In this document: piece by piece, positions 1 to 9,075 of the stretch
Position numbering within the stretch: position 1 is the first letter of the stretch
How the letters are laid out: every line of letters starts with the position of its first letter
Assembly: GCA_016866775.1 (NCBI GenBank)
Contig: VGLJ01000015.1
Location: forward strand, 1 to 64,000
Source of the DNA: Candidatus Rokuibacteriota bacterium
GTDB taxonomy: Bacteria; Methylomirabilota; Methylomirabilia; Rokubacteriales; CSP1-6
DNA: 64,000 nt
Direction of reading: 5' to 3'
Translations under genes and position numbers: made by a program
Notes under the pieces: model-generated
Seen by the model: the letters and a program-made list of their open reading frames with translations, nothing else
The model's database searches: none
What the model was told of the DNA's origin: nothing

Positions 1-1
1 C

Positions 2-91
2 GCGAAGTCGCGCGCCGCCGGCGGCAACCAGCATCCCGTCATGAAGGGCGAGATGGAAGGCGTGCTGCCGTTGACCAAGGTCGCCAAGTGA
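2..91 (+). CDS. C-terminal tail of an unidentified protein (partial)
   Basis: An open frame enters from the left edge and ends at TGA 89-91, giving a 29-residue tail that ends in PLTKVAK. The fragment is too short to identify. The next gene starts at GTG 96, only a few bases downstream on the same strand, so the two are probably co-transcribed. The frame is inferred only from its being open to the edge and from this spacing. Confidence 0.4.
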   Translation, partial: AKSRAAGGNQHPVMKGEMEGVLPLTKVAK

Positions 92-95
92 CCTC

Positions 96-1239
96 GTGAG
101 CGTGCGCGGGTGGTGGCGCGCGCGACGCGGCCGCCTGCTGCAGCTCTGGGCGGTCGGTCTGCTCGCGAGTGTGGTCGTCACCGCTGCGTCCGCGCTCGGC
201 TATCTCGAGTCGTGGCAGGCGCGCGGGCTCGACGTGCTCCTCCGCCTCAAGCCCCGCGATCCACCGCCGAACGTCGTCATCGTCGCGATCGATCCCGCGG
301 CCTTCGAGAAGCTGGGGCGCGCCCATTCCGCGCGACTACCTCGCGCGCGTGATCCGCGGCCTGCAGCGCGGCGGCGCCGCCGCGGTCGGCGTCGACATCA
401 CGTTCGGCACGCCGACCACGCCCGCGGCGGACGGCGCGCTGGCGCGCGCGATCCTGGAGTTCGGCGACGGCGGCACGAGCCGCGTGATCGTCGCCGGCTC
501 GATCGTGCTCGGCGTGCCCGCGAGCTACCTCGCGTTCGCGGGCGGCGGGTACTGGGTCGACTTCGTCGTCCCCGTGCTCGCCACGTCCGTGATGGGGCTC
601 GGCACCGAGGCGCTCGCGCGCCGCCGGATCCGGGACACGCTCGGCCGCCACCTCTCGAAAGAGGTGCTCGCGCGCGTCGTGGACGACGCGCCGAGCCTGC
701 GCGGCTACACGACGCTGTCGGAGGGCATGACGCCCGAAGCGATCGCGGCCCATCTCAACGAGTACTTCGAGGCGATGACCGTGGCGATCTTCAAGCACCG
801 GGGGATGATCAACGACTTCATCGGCGACGCCGTCATGGCGGTCTTCGGCGCGCCGGTCGGCGATCCGGACCATGCGCTGCACGCCGTGCAGAGCGCGGAC
901 GCGATGCAACGCGCGCTCGACGAGCTCAACCGCGGCTGGGCGGCGCGCGGGCTGCCGCTCCTGCAGATGGGCATCGGCGTCCACACGGGGCAGGTCTTCG
1001 CGGGCAACATCGGCGGGCAGGACCGCATCAAGTACACGCTGATCGGCGACGCGGTGAACGTCGCGGCCCGCGTGGAGGGCGTGAACAAGGATCTCGGCAC
1101 GCAGACGCTCATCACCGCCGAGGCGCTCGCCGCCGTCGGCGGGCGGGCGACGGTGAAGGACCGCGGCCTCGTGCACGTGAAAGGCCGCCTCGAACCGGTG
1201 CGCGTCTACGAGCTGCTCGGTATGGAGGCCGCCCGATGA
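96..1239 (+). pseudogene. CHASE2-adenylate/guanylate cyclase, frameshifted and internally deleted
   Basis: This is a class III nucleotide cyclase with an N-terminal membrane helix, a CHASE2 sensor start (DVLLRLKPRDPPPNVVIVAID) and a C-terminal cyclase domain (FIGDAVMAVFGAP, TLIGDAVNVAARVEG). Translation from GTG 96 leaves frame at a GGGG run (314-317); with GGG it would read EKLGAPIPRDYLARV, and the downstream frame runs to TGA 1237-1239. CHASE2 is much shorter than usual. The cyclase core reads SLRGYTTLSEG where the family has a longer stretch with a second LRG, so the block carrying the first metal-binding Asp (FxDLRGF) is absent. The second Asp, in FIGDAV, remains. The reading is two small deletions plus a one-base insertion. 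The stop overlaps the next ATG (ATGA). The product is probably inactive. Confidence 0.75.
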
Positions 1240-2174
1240 CACGCATGCTCGCGCTGGCGCTCGTGCTGCTGTCCGCGCTCCCCGCGCTCGCCGCCGATCC
1301 GATCGCGGCGTTGACCGAGCTGCGCGGAAAGCGTGGAGAGGTGGAGGTGAAGGCCGCGGACCGTCCGGAGTGGGCCGCGGCGAAGCCGCTGCAATCCCTG
1401 CGCGCCGGCGATCAGATCCGCGTGAGCGGCGACGGCCGCGCGGTGCTGCTCTTCACGGGCGGCCGCGGCACCGCCGTGGTGACAGCCGCCAGCTCGCCGT
1501 TCACCGCCGTGGCGCCGGCGGCCGAAGGACTCGGGGGACGCGCGAAGTCCGTCATCGGCGACGTCACCAGCTTTCTCCTGCGCCAGGAGCGCGAGCGCAC
1601 GTACCAGTCGCTGAGCACGCGCGGCATCATTCGCGCGGCGCCGCCGGCCCCCGTGGCGCCGCGCAACACGCGCGTGATGCCGGAGGGGCTCGTGTTCGAG
1701 TGGCTCGGCTCGGATCGCCTGCGCTATCGCGTGGGCCTCGTCGGCCCGCAGGGCGTGGTGTGGGAAGCGGCGGATCTCGAGCGCAAGCCGCTCGCGTATC
1801 CGGCGTCCGCGCCCGCGCTCACCCCGGGAGCGGGCTACGTGTGGGAGCTCGTGACGCGCGAGCACGGCGTGCAGGCGGCGCAATTCCAGGTCGCCGCCCC
1901 GAGCGACGCGGCGGCCGTGCGCGACGCGCTGGCCGAGCTGACATCCGGCGCCGGGTCCGCCTACCCGCCCGCGACGCTCGCGCTGATGCGCGCGACCGTG
2001 CTCGTCCAGGACCGGTTCGACGCGGACGCGCGGCGCGAGCTCAGCGCCGCGATCGCCGCGTCGCCTCAGGAGGCGACGCTCCACCTCATGCTGGGCCGCG
2101 TGTACGAGCGGATCGGCTTGAGGGATCTGGCGACGAGCGCGTTCGACGAGGCCGACGCGCTTTCGGGCCGGTAG
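1236..2174 (+). CDS. Secreted FecR-domain protein with C-terminal TPR-like helices
   Basis: The 312-residue protein starts at ATG 1236, overlapping the cyclase stop by four bases. A clear signal peptide (MTRMLALALVLLSALPALAA) predicts export. Residues about 25-110 resemble FecR-type domains (LRGKRGEVEVKAAD, LQSLRAGDQIRVSGDGRAVLLF). The last 60 residues look like a TPR hairpin (SPQEATLHLMLGRVYERIGL). In many deltaproteobacterial-type genomes a FecR protein sits beside a CHASE2 protein, and the pair probably senses envelope conditions; that role is inferred from context. It converges on the next gene with only five bases between stops. Confidence 0.8.
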   Translation: MTRMLALALVLLSALPALAADPIAALTELRGKRGEVEVKAADRPEWAAAKPLQSLRAGDQIRVSGDGRAVLLFTGGRGTAVVTAASSPFTAVAPAAEGLGGRAKSVIGDVTSFLLRQERERTYQSLSTRGIIRAAPPAPVAPRNTRVMPEGLVFEWLGSDRLRYRVGLVGPQGVVWEAADLERKPLAYPASAPALTPGAGYVWELVTREHGVQAAQFQVAAPSDAAAVRDALAELTSGAGSAYPPATLALMRATVLVQDRFDADARRELSAAIAASPQEATLHLMLGRVYERIGLRDLATSAFDEADALSGR

Positions 2175-2179
2175 GCTAA

Positions 2180-4621
2180 TTAGCTTCGGACGCGGAGCGA
2201 TTTCGGGTCGTACGGTGGCGTGAGCTGTGCGCGCGCCAGATGCCGCTCGCACGCAATCTCCAGTTCCCACCGGCCGCTCTCGATGAACGCGTCGGTCACG
2301 CCGTCGGCGTGCTCCACGTACCCCAGACCGATCGCGCGGCCGAACGTATGGCCGTACGCGCCGGACGTGATGCGGCCCACGAGCACGCTGTCACGCAAGA
2401 TCGGCTCGTCGTGATAGAGCAGCGGCTCCGGATCCTCGAGCGTGAACACGACCAGACGGCGCGCGAGCGGCTTCTCGCGCTGGGCCAGGAGCACGTCGCG
2501 GCCGGTGAACGGCACGCGCTTGTCGAAGCGCACCGCGAAGCCGAGCCCGGCCTCGAGCGGCGTGTCCTCGCTGCCGAGGTCGTGGCCCCATGACCGGTAC
2601 GCCTTCTCGATGCGCAGCGAATCCATCGCGTGATAGCCGGCGTGGCGCAGGCCGAGATCCTCGCCCGCGGCCACCAGCGCGTCGTACACGCCGGGCGCGT
2701 GGTCCGTCGGCACGTAGAGCTCCCAGCCGAGCTCGCCCACGTACGTCACGCGCGAGGCGCGCACGCGCCCGGCGCCGAGCCAGATCTCGCGCGACGTGAG
2801 ATACGGGAACGCGCCGTTCGAAAGATCGGCGTCGGTGAGGCGCGCGAGCAACGCCCGCGAGCGCGGGCCCATCACGCCGAGCACGGCAGCGCCCGACGTC
2901 ACGTCGGTCAGCACGACCCGCGCGTCGCGGGTCGCGCGCCGGATCCAGTCGGTGTCGTGCGTCGAGACGGAGGCGCCGGTGACGATGAAGTAGGCGTCGT
3001 CCGCGAGGCGCGTCACCGTGAGGTCGCACTCGATGCCGCCGTGCGCGTTGAGCATCTGCGTGTAGACGATGCGCCCGACGGGGACGTCCACGTCGTTCGC
3101 GCAGAGCCGCTGGAGCACGGCGACGGCGTCCGGGCCTTCGAGCCTGAGCTTGCAGAACGACGACTGGTCGAAGAGCCCGACCGCGTCGCGCACCGCGCGA
3201 TGCTCTTCGGCCGAGTCGTCGAACCAGTTCTGACGTCCCCAGCTGTAGCGATACTCCGCGGGCGTGCCGCGCCTCGCGTACCAGTTGGCGCGCTCCCAGC
3301 CCATCACCGCGCCGAAGCACGCGCCGCGCGCGGCGAGCCGATCGTGCAGGACGCTCTTGCGGACGTCGCGCGCCGTCGCGGGCTGCTGGAAGGGCCAGTG
3401 CATGGCATAGAGGCGGCCGACCATCTCGACCGTGCGATCGTGCAGGTAACGCGGGTTCGTCTGGAACGGCGCCACCCGGCGAATGTCGACGTCCCACAGA
3501 TCCATCGGCGGCTCGCCGCCGGCGATCCACTCCGCCACGGCCTTGCCCGCGCCCGCGCCGGACGCGATGCCGATGGAGTTGAAGCCGGCCGCGACGAAGA
3601 AGTTGCGGCACTCGGGCGCCTCGCCGAGGAGATAGCGGCCGTCCGGCGTGAAGCTCTCGGGCCCGTTCACGTGGCGGCGCACGGGTGCGAGCTCCATCGA
3701 GGGGATGCGAAGGATCGCCTGCTCCATCATGACCTGGAAGTGATCCCAGTCTTCGGGCAAGAGCGAGAACGCGAAGCTCTCGGGAATGCCCTGCATGCCC
3801 CACGGCTTCGCGACGGGCTCGAAGCCACCCATCAAGAGGCCGCCGACTTCCTCGCGGACGTAGATGTAGCCGTCGGGGTCGCGCAGCACCGGCAGGTCCG
3901 GCGTCACGCCGGCCATCGGCTCGGTCACGATGTAGAAGTGCTCGGAGGCGTGCAGCGGCACCGCGACGCCGGCGAGCCGGCCGAGATCGCGCGCCCACAT
4001 CCCCGCGCAGTTGACGACGACCTCGCACGCGATGTCGCCCGCGACCGTGCTGACGCCGGCGACCGCGCCGCGGCGCACGTGGATGCCGGCGACGGCCGTG
4101 TTCTCGAGGATCGTCGCGCCGCCGAGCCTGGCGCCCTTCGCGAGCGCGAGCGTGGTGTCGATCGGATTCGTGCGGCCGTCGCGCGGCAGCCACAGGCCGC
4201 CGACGAGATCGTCGGTGCGGATCAGCGGCCACCGCTGTCCCGCTTCCTTCGGCGTGACGACCTCGACCTCCACGCCGAAGCACCGCGCCATCGACGCGAG
4301 GCGCTTGAGCTCGTGCATGCGCTCGGGGGTGCGCGCGAGGCTGACGCTGCCCGGCCGCCGGAAGCCCGTCGCCTGCCCGGTCTCCGCTTCCAGCGTCTCG
4401 TAGAGGTCGGCGCCGTACTTCGCGAGCCGCGTCAGGTTCTGCGTGGCGCGGAGCTGGCCGACGAGCCCGGCGGCGTGCCACGTGGTGCCGCACGAGATGT
4501 CGCGCCGCTCGAGCAGCACGACATCGCGCCAGCCGAGCTTCGTGAGGTGATAGGCGACGCTGCAGCCGGCGATGCCGCCGCCGACCACGACCACGCGCGC
4601 GTGCGAGGGAACGGTCACCAC
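2180..4621 (-). CDS. FAD-dependent dehydrogenase with GcvT-like C-terminus (sarcosine/dimethylglycine dehydrogenase family)
   Basis: The 813-residue protein has an N-terminal DAO-type FAD domain (RVVVVGGGIAGCSVAYHL) and a C-terminal aminomethyltransferase (GcvT) domain that binds tetrahydrofolate. This is the layout of dimethylglycine and sarcosine dehydrogenases, which demethylate N-methyl amino acids and pass the one-carbon unit to folate. CGTTWHAAGLVG carries the His that binds FAD covalently in characterised members. The start is one of two adjacent GTG codons (4621 or 4618); the second gives a GTGA overlap with the LLM gene stop. It is the last gene of a three-gene operon with an LLM oxidoreductase and an SDR. 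The exact substrate cannot be read from sequence. Confidence 0.85.
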   Translation of the reverse strand: MVTVPSHARVVVVGGGIAGCSVAYHLTKLGWRDVVLLERRDISCGTTWHAAGLVGQLRATQNLTRLAKYGADLYETLEAETGQATGFRRPGSVSLARTPERMHELKRLASMARCFGVEVEVVTPKEAGQRWPLIRTDDLVGGLWLPRDGRTNPIDTTLALAKGARLGGATILENTAVAGIHVRRGAVAGVSTVAGDIACEVVVNCAGMWARDLGRLAGVAVPLHASEHFYIVTEPMAGVTPDLPVLRDPDGYIYVREEVGGLLMGGFEPVAKPWGMQGIPESFAFSLLPEDWDHFQVMMEQAILRIPSMELAPVRRHVNGPESFTPDGRYLLGEAPECRNFFVAAGFNSIGIASGAGAGKAVAEWIAGGEPPMDLWDVDIRRVAPFQTNPRYLHDRTVEMVGRLYAMHWPFQQPATARDVRKSVLHDRLAARGACFGAVMGWERANWYARRGTPAEYRYSWGRQNWFDDSAEEHRAVRDAVGLFDQSSFCKLRLEGPDAVAVLQRLCANDVDVPVGRIVYTQMLNAHGGIECDLTVTRLADDAYFIVTGASVSTHDTDWIRRATRDARVVLTDVTSGAAVLGVMGPRSRALLARLTDADLSNGAFPYLTSREIWLGAGRVRASRVTYVGELGWELYVPTDHAPGVYDALVAAGEDLGLRHAGYHAMDSLRIEKAYRSWGHDLGSEDTPLEAGLGFAVRFDKRVPFTGRDVLLAQREKPLARRLVVFTLEDPEPLLYHDEPILRDSVLVGRITSGAYGHTFGRAIGLGYVEHADGVTDAFIESGRWELEIACERHLARAQLTPPYDPKSLRVRS

Positions 4622-5664
4622 AACGCGGGCGCGATCTCGCGGGCGAGGAGCTCGAGGCTCTTCATCATCTTCGGCAGCGGGATCCCCCCGCCGGGGTTCG
4701 GCTCGACGATGACGCCGTCGAGATGCAGCTGGTCCTGCAGCTCGCGCAGGCGCTTGACGAGGCTGTCGGGGCTGCCGATCACCACGCGCTCGCGCAGGAT
4801 GTGCTCGAGCGGCAGCGTCGCCAGGACGTCCGCCTGCGCGAGACGTTCTTCGGTCGTCACCGTGCCACTACCCGTACCGGTCCGCGCGAGCTGCGACTGG
4901 CGGCGAAAGTAGTAGACGACGGTGTCGCGCGACTCCTCGAGGGCCTCGGTGTCGGTGGCGGCGGCGTACAGCGGTATCCGAAGGTAGACGCTGCCCTCGC
5001 CGCGATGGCCGGCTGCGCGCCACGTCGCCTGGTACGACTCGATGTGGCCGCGGAGCACCGAGATGTCGGTGCCGCGCAGGCCGACGAAGATGTGGAGGCC
5101 GAGCTCCGCCGCGCGCGTGAACGAGTGGGGATTGAGCGCGGCGATCCGGACGGGCGGATGCGGCTGCTGGAGCGGCACGGGGCGGACCACGGCGTTGTCG
5201 ACGTCGTAGTACGTGCCGTGGAAGTTGAACGGCTTGCCCTTCCAGGCCTCGCGCATCACCTCGAGCCCTTCCATGAGGCGTCCCTGGCTCTCCTCGTACG
5301 GCACGCCGAGCGCGTTGTACGAGCGCGGCGAGCCGCTGCGGCCGATCCCGAACTCGAAGCGGCCGCCGCTCAGGTGGTCGAGCGTCGCGACGTCCTCCGC
5401 GATGCTGAGCGGATTGCGCAGCGGCGTGACGTGCACCGCCGTGCCGACGCACATGCGGCGCGTCCGCGTGGCGATCGCCGCGGCGATCGTGAGCGGCGAG
5501 CAAAGAATGGAGCGCGTCGGCAGGAAGTGGATCTCGCCGAGCCAGATGCCGTCGAGGCCCCATTGCTCCGCGGCGTCGACGGTCTCCATGAGCTCCTGGA
5601 AGAAGTCGACGTCGGTCGCGCCTTCGCGCAGCTCCTCGAGGAAGAGCCCGATGTGCCGCATCAC
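4615..5664 (-). CDS. LLM-class flavin-dependent oxidoreductase
   Basis: This is a luciferase-like (bacterial LLM) TIM-barrel oxidoreductase of about 349 residues. It uses reduced flavin from a partner reductase to oxygenate or oxidise a small substrate. Family signatures are GLDGIWLGEIHF near the N-terminus, HVTPLRNPLSIAEDVATLDHLS, GRFEFGIGRSGSPRSYNALG and the C-terminal VIGSPDSLVKRLREL. The start is GTG 5664 or ATG 5661; the latter forms a TGATG overlap with the upstream SDR stop and is the more likely. It is translationally coupled to the SDR upstream and the GcvT-type dehydrogenase downstream, which suggests one catabolic pathway. The substrate is unknown. Confidence 0.85.
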   Translation of the reverse strand: MMRHIGLFLEELREGATDVDFFQELMETVDAAEQWGLDGIWLGEIHFLPTRSILCSPLTIAAAIATRTRRMCVGTAVHVTPLRNPLSIAEDVATLDHLSGGRFEFGIGRSGSPRSYNALGVPYEESQGRLMEGLEVMREAWKGKPFNFHGTYYDVDNAVVRPVPLQQPHPPVRIAALNPHSFTRAAELGLHIFVGLRGTDISVLRGHIESYQATWRAAGHRGEGSVYLRIPLYAAATDTEALEESRDTVVYYFRRQSQLARTGTGSGTVTTEERLAQADVLATLPLEHILRERVVIGSPDSLVKRLRELQDQLHLDGVIVEPNPGGGIPLPKMMKSLELLAREIAPALW

Positions 5665-6404
5665 ATCGCCAGGAAGCCGCCGTCCACCACCAACTCGGTG
5701 CCGGTGATGTACGAGGCTTCGTCGGAGGCGAGGAACAGCACGGCGTTGGCGACCTCTTCCACCTTGCCCTCACGCCGCATGGGCACGGTGGCGAGCACCT
5801 TCGCCCGCCACTCGGGATTCGCGGAGCCGACCGACGTGCGCATCGGCGGCATGAAGCCGGGGTGCACGGAGTTCACGCGGATGTTGTCGCGCGCCCACTG
5901 CACCGCGGCGGTCTTGGTCATGATGCGCACCGCGCCCTTCGACGCGTTGTACGCCATGTGCACGCCGAGCTGGCCGGCGAAGCCGGAGATCGACGAGATG
6001 TTGACGATGGCGCCGCCGCCCGCGCGCTTCATCGCGGGGTACGCGTGCTTCATGCCGAGGAACACGCCCTTGGCGTTGATGTCGAGCACGCGGTCCCACG
6101 CTTCGGTGCTGGTGAGGTCGGAGGTGTAGGTGCCGCTGATGCCGGCGTTGTTGACGAGGATGTCCACCTTGCCGAACTCGCGCTCGGTGGCCGCGACCAG
6201 CGCCTCCCACGCGCTCTCGCTGGTGACGTCGAGCTTCCGGAACCGCGCGGCGTCGCCGAGGCTCTTGGCGACGGCCTCGCCCTCGTCGTCGAGGATGTCG
6301 GCCACCATCACGCGCGCGCCCTCGCGCGCGAAGATCGTCGCCTCGCTGCGCCCCATGCCGCTCGCCCCGCCCGTCACGATCGCGACCTTGCCACTCAGCC
6401 TCAT
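5661..6404 (-). CDS. SDR-family oxidoreductase
   Basis: This classical short-chain dehydrogenase has 247 residues. It has the nucleotide-binding motif TGGASGMGR, the NNAG motif, a catalytic Ser in NISSISGF and the Tyr/Lys pair in YNASKGA. The C-terminal YITGTELVVDGGF is typical of glucose/3-oxoacyl reductase-like members. ATG 6404 was chosen because GGAGGC lies a few bases upstream in the mRNA; the frame stays open further upstream but without family similarity. It is the first gene of the operon with the LLM enzyme and the GcvT-type dehydrogenase. It is divergent from the racemase-like gene, with 59 bases between starts. Confidence 0.87.
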   Translation of the reverse strand: MRLSGKVAIVTGGASGMGRSEATIFAREGARVMVADILDDEGEAVAKSLGDAARFRKLDVTSESAWEALVAATEREFGKVDILVNNAGISGTYTSDLTSTEAWDRVLDINAKGVFLGMKHAYPAMKRAGGGAIVNISSISGFAGQLGVHMAYNASKGAVRIMTKTAAVQWARDNIRVNSVHPGFMPPMRTSVGSANPEWRAKVLATVPMRREGKVEEVANAVLFLASDEASYITGTELVVDGGFLAM

Positions 6405-6463
6405 GTCTGCCTCCTGCGGAGGGCCCCATCTTACGGCAGACTGGGCGTCCGGAGGATCAGCCC

Positions 6464-7180
6464 ATGGCGACACGGATCGGCGTGCTCGTGCCGGCCGGCA
6501 ACCCCACCGTCGAGCCGGAGCTCTGCCGGATGGCACCGGCGTCGGTGACGCTGCACTTCACCCGGCTCGACTCGGGCGAAGGCACCCCCGGCGAGCTCGC
6601 GGGGATCGAGCAACGACTGCTCGTGTATCTCGACGCGCTCCCCGCGGCGGTGCCGCTGCTCGCGGCGGTACAGCCTGCGGTCGTCGTGCTCGCGCACACG
6701 TCCGTGAGCTACGCCCTGGGCTTCGCGCACGAGCCCGCGCTGATCGATCGGATGACGAAGCTCGCGGGATGCCCGGGAATCACCGCCTCGCGCGCGGTCC
6801 TCGCGGCCTTCGCGCATCTCGGCGTGCGGCGCATCGCGCTGGCGACACCGTACTCCGCGTCGATCGAGGCGCTCGGCGCCGCGTACTGGAAGGCCGCCGG
6901 CCTCGAGGTCGTCGCGCACCACCGCCTCGAGGGCGTCACGAACATCTACGAGGAGACGGAGGCGCGCGCCTACGCGCTGGGCCGCGCGACCGACACACGC
7001 GACGCGGACGCGCTGCTGATCAGCGGCACGGGGCTGCCGACGGCGGGGATCATCCAGCGGCTGGAAGACGAGATCGGCAAGCCGGTGGTGACGGGCCAGA
7101 CCGCGGCATTGTGGAACGCGCTCCGCGTCGCCGGTGCCGAGGCGCGGGTGCGGGGCTACGGCCGCCTGCTCGCCGAGTGA
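6464..7180 (+). CDS. Maleate isomerase / Asp-Glu racemase superfamily protein lacking both catalytic cysteines
   Basis: The 238-residue protein has the fold signatures of maleate cis-trans isomerases and arylmalonate decarboxylases: IGVLVPAGNPTVEPEL at the N-terminus, GITASRAVLAAFAHLGVRRIAL in the middle and GKPVVTGQTAALWNALR at the end. Family enzymes use two cysteines, typically in ACTS and SCTN contexts. Here the equivalent positions read LAHTSVSYALG and ISGTGLPT, so both are replaced. Fold membership is solid, but the usual cysteine-based chemistry is not supported and another activity is likely. The gene stands alone between two minus-strand operons. Nothing notable is seen in the 75 bases that follow it. 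Confidence 0.78.
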   Translation: MATRIGVLVPAGNPTVEPELCRMAPASVTLHFTRLDSGEGTPGELAGIEQRLLVYLDALPAAVPLLAAVQPAVVVLAHTSVSYALGFAHEPALIDRMTKLAGCPGITASRAVLAAFAHLGVRRIALATPYSASIEALGAAYWKAAGLEVVAHHRLEGVTNIYEETEARAYALGRATDTRDADALLISGTGLPTAGIIQRLEDEIGKPVVTGQTAALWNALRVAGAEARVRGYGRLLAE

Positions 7181-7255
7181 TCCAGCGGGTCCGCGCGCGA
7201 CAGCACCGACGGCGGGATCGGGGACGTTCAGCGACTCGCCACGCGCGAGCCGGAA

Positions 7256-8023
7256 TCATCGGCCTCCCGTCACCGGGAGGGTGTGGCCGGTGATGTAGCT
7301 CGCCTCGTCGGACGCCAGGAAGAGCACCGCGTTCGCCACTTCGACCGGAAGGCCGAGACGGCCGAGCGGCGTCATCTTCGACGGGCTGTACTCCACCGTG
7401 CGGTCGAGCTCCTTCAGGTTCGCGCCCGTCCGCTCGGTGTCGATGGGGCCCGGCGCCACCGCGTTGACGTTGATCCCGTACTGCGCGAGCTCGAGCGCGA
7501 CGTCGCGGATGAAGCCGTGCACGCCCGCCTTCGCCGCGGAGTACGCGGAGCCGCCCGCGTAGTACGCGGTCCACGGGGTGCCCTCGCGCGCGCCCGACGA
7601 GATGCAGACGATCTTGCCGTAGCGCTGCGAGATCATGTGCGGCGCCGCCGCGCGCGTGCAGAGGAACGTCGAGCGCAGGTTCCACCGGATCGTGTGGTCC
7701 CACGCCTCCTCGGGCATCTCCCAGATCCGCGCGTTCTTCGCGCCGCCGACGACGTTGACCAGGATGTCGAGGCGGCCGAACCGCTCGACCGCGGTCTCGA
7801 CCAGGCGCTTCGCCGATTCCGGCTCGGTGACGTCGCCCACGACGCCGACGACCGTCGCGCCCGTCTTCTGGAGCTCGAGGACCATTCGCTCGACGAGCGC
7901 GGCGTCGATGTCGCCGCCGATGACGCGCGCGCCCTCGGCGGCCAGGCGATCGGCGACCGCTCGCCCGATGCCCTGCCCGGCGCCGGTCACGACGGCGACG
8001 CGATCCTGGACGCGGCCGGCCAC
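7256..8023 (-). CDS. SDR-family oxidoreductase
   Basis: This classical SDR has 255 residues. The cofactor motif is TGAGQGIGR, the catalytic Ser is in CISSGAREG and the Tyr/Lys pair in YSAAKAG. The DILVNVVGG and ITGHTLPVTGGR segments fit 3-oxoacyl-ACP reductase-like or 2-hydroxyacyl dehydrogenases. The GTG start at 8023 shares bases with the TAG stop of the upstream acyl-CoA dehydrogenase, so translation is coupled. As the last gene after two acyl-CoA dehydrogenases it could catalyse the hydroxyacyl-to-ketoacyl step of a beta-oxidation-like route; that role is inferred from context only. Confidence 0.85.
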   Translation of the reverse strand: MAGRVQDRVAVVTGAGQGIGRAVADRLAAEGARVIGGDIDAALVERMVLELQKTGATVVGVVGDVTEPESAKRLVETAVERFGRLDILVNVVGGAKNARIWEMPEEAWDHTIRWNLRSTFLCTRAAAPHMISQRYGKIVCISSGAREGTPWTAYYAGGSAYSAAKAGVHGFIRDVALELAQYGINVNAVAPGPIDTERTGANLKELDRTVEYSPSKMTPLGRLGLPVEVANAVLFLASDEASYITGHTLPVTGGR

Positions 8024-9075
8024 TAGGCCTCCAGGCCGATCGCGCGGGCGACGCGCTCGAGATGCAGCGTCGTGTCGCCGAAGTCGAGGCTCGCCGCCAG
8101 GATCCGCTTGTGGATCATGTGCAGCGGATGCTCGGCGCAGTAGCTGATCGCGCCGAAGATCTGGTGGGCGCGGCGCGCGACGGTCAGACAGGCTTCGCTC
8201 GCATACGCCTTCGCCGCGGCAACGTCGCTCGCGTCACATGCCGCGGCGTAGAGGAGGCCCCGCGCGGTGTCGACGTCGCGCACGAGGTCGGCGCACGCGT
8301 GCTGGATCGCCTGGTGGCCGCCGATCGGCCGGCCGCCCTGGACGCGGGTCTTCGCGTGCTCGACGCTCATCTCGAGAATGCGCCGCGCGGCGCCGACCAT
8401 CTCGGCGGTGCGGGCGAGCGCGCCGGCCTCCAGCGCCGCGGCGACAGCGCCGGCCGTCACCGCGAGCCGATCGTCGGCGCCGATCTCGACGTCGTCGAAT
8501 CTCACCTCGAACAGTGGATCGCCGCCGATCGCCTGGAGCGGCACGCGCGCGATGCCGCGGCGGTCACTCGGAAGCACGACGACGCCGTCACGGAGCACGA
8601 CGACCAGATCGTCGGCAAGGTCCGCAGCGCCGACGAACAGCTTGCGTCCGGTGAGGCGGCCGCTCGCGGCTGTGAGCGTGAGCCCGGCCGGATCGAACGA
8701 CCCGCGCTCCTCGACGAGCGCGACGGTCGCGATGCGATCGCCGGTTGCGAGCTCCGTCAGACGCCGCTGCTGCCGCGCACCACCCGCGAGGAGCAGCGAT
8801 GTCGCGGCGACCGCGCTCGGCACGAAGGGGCCGGGCACCGCGGCGTAGCCGAGCTCTTCGACGAGCAGGATCACGTCGACGAGCGTGCCGTCGCTGCCGC
8901 CGACGCCGGACGAGATCAGCAATCCCGGCCAGCCCAGCTCCGCCATGCCGCGCCAGAGCTGGATCACATCGAGGCCGGCGCGCCGATCCGGCTCGATGGG
9001 ACAGTGCCGGCGCAGATACTCGCGCGCCGTGGACACGAGGAGCTGTTGCGCGGACGACGGACGGAAGTCGATCAT
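8023..9075 (-). CDS. Acyl-CoA dehydrogenase, small partner-type subunit
   Basis: The protein has about 350 residues and begins MIDFRPSSAQQLLVSTAREY. It has an acyl-CoA dehydrogenase N-terminal helical domain, a degenerate middle beta domain and the C-terminal flavin-helix region ending HMIHKRILAASLDFGDTTLHL. ATG 9075 overlaps the upstream gene's TGA by four bases. Adjacent, translationally coupled pairs of full-length and divergent acyl-CoA dehydrogenases often form alpha2beta2 heteromers, as in steroid side-chain degradation; that assembly is inferred here. The middle domain is poorly conserved, as expected of the non-catalytic partner. The substrate is unknown. Confidence 0.82.
   Translation of the reverse strand: MIDFRPSSAQQLLVSTAREYLRRHCPIEPDRRAGLDVIQLWRGMAELGWPGLLISSGVGGSDGTLVDVILLVEELGYAAVPGPFVPSAVAATSLLLAGGARQQRRLTELATGDRIATVALVEERGSFDPAGLTLTAASGRLTGRKLFVGAADLADDLVVVLRDGVVVLPSDRRGIARVPLQAIGGDPLFEVRFDDVEIGADDRLAVTAGAVAAALEAGALARTAEMVGAARRILEMSVEHAKTRVQGGRPIGGHQAIQHACADLVRDVDTARGLLYAAACDASDVAAAKAYASEACLTVARRAHQIFGAISYCAEHPLHMIHKRILAASLDFGDTTLHLERVARAIGLEA

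Noticed and set aside
96-2174. A single 692-residue protein spanning cyclase and FecR
   Set aside because: The frame simply returns after the frameshift. FecR has its own signal peptide and an ATGA start at 1236, and the middle of the long frame is Arg-rich shadow sequence.
2630-4912. Very long plus-strand open frame opposite the sarcosine-dehydrogenase-type gene
   Set aside because: Shadow of a GC-rich real gene: Arg/Ala/His-rich translation without any domain, opposite a gene with clear motifs. The same applies to long antisense frames at 16998-19694, 22792-24465 and 58708-61188.
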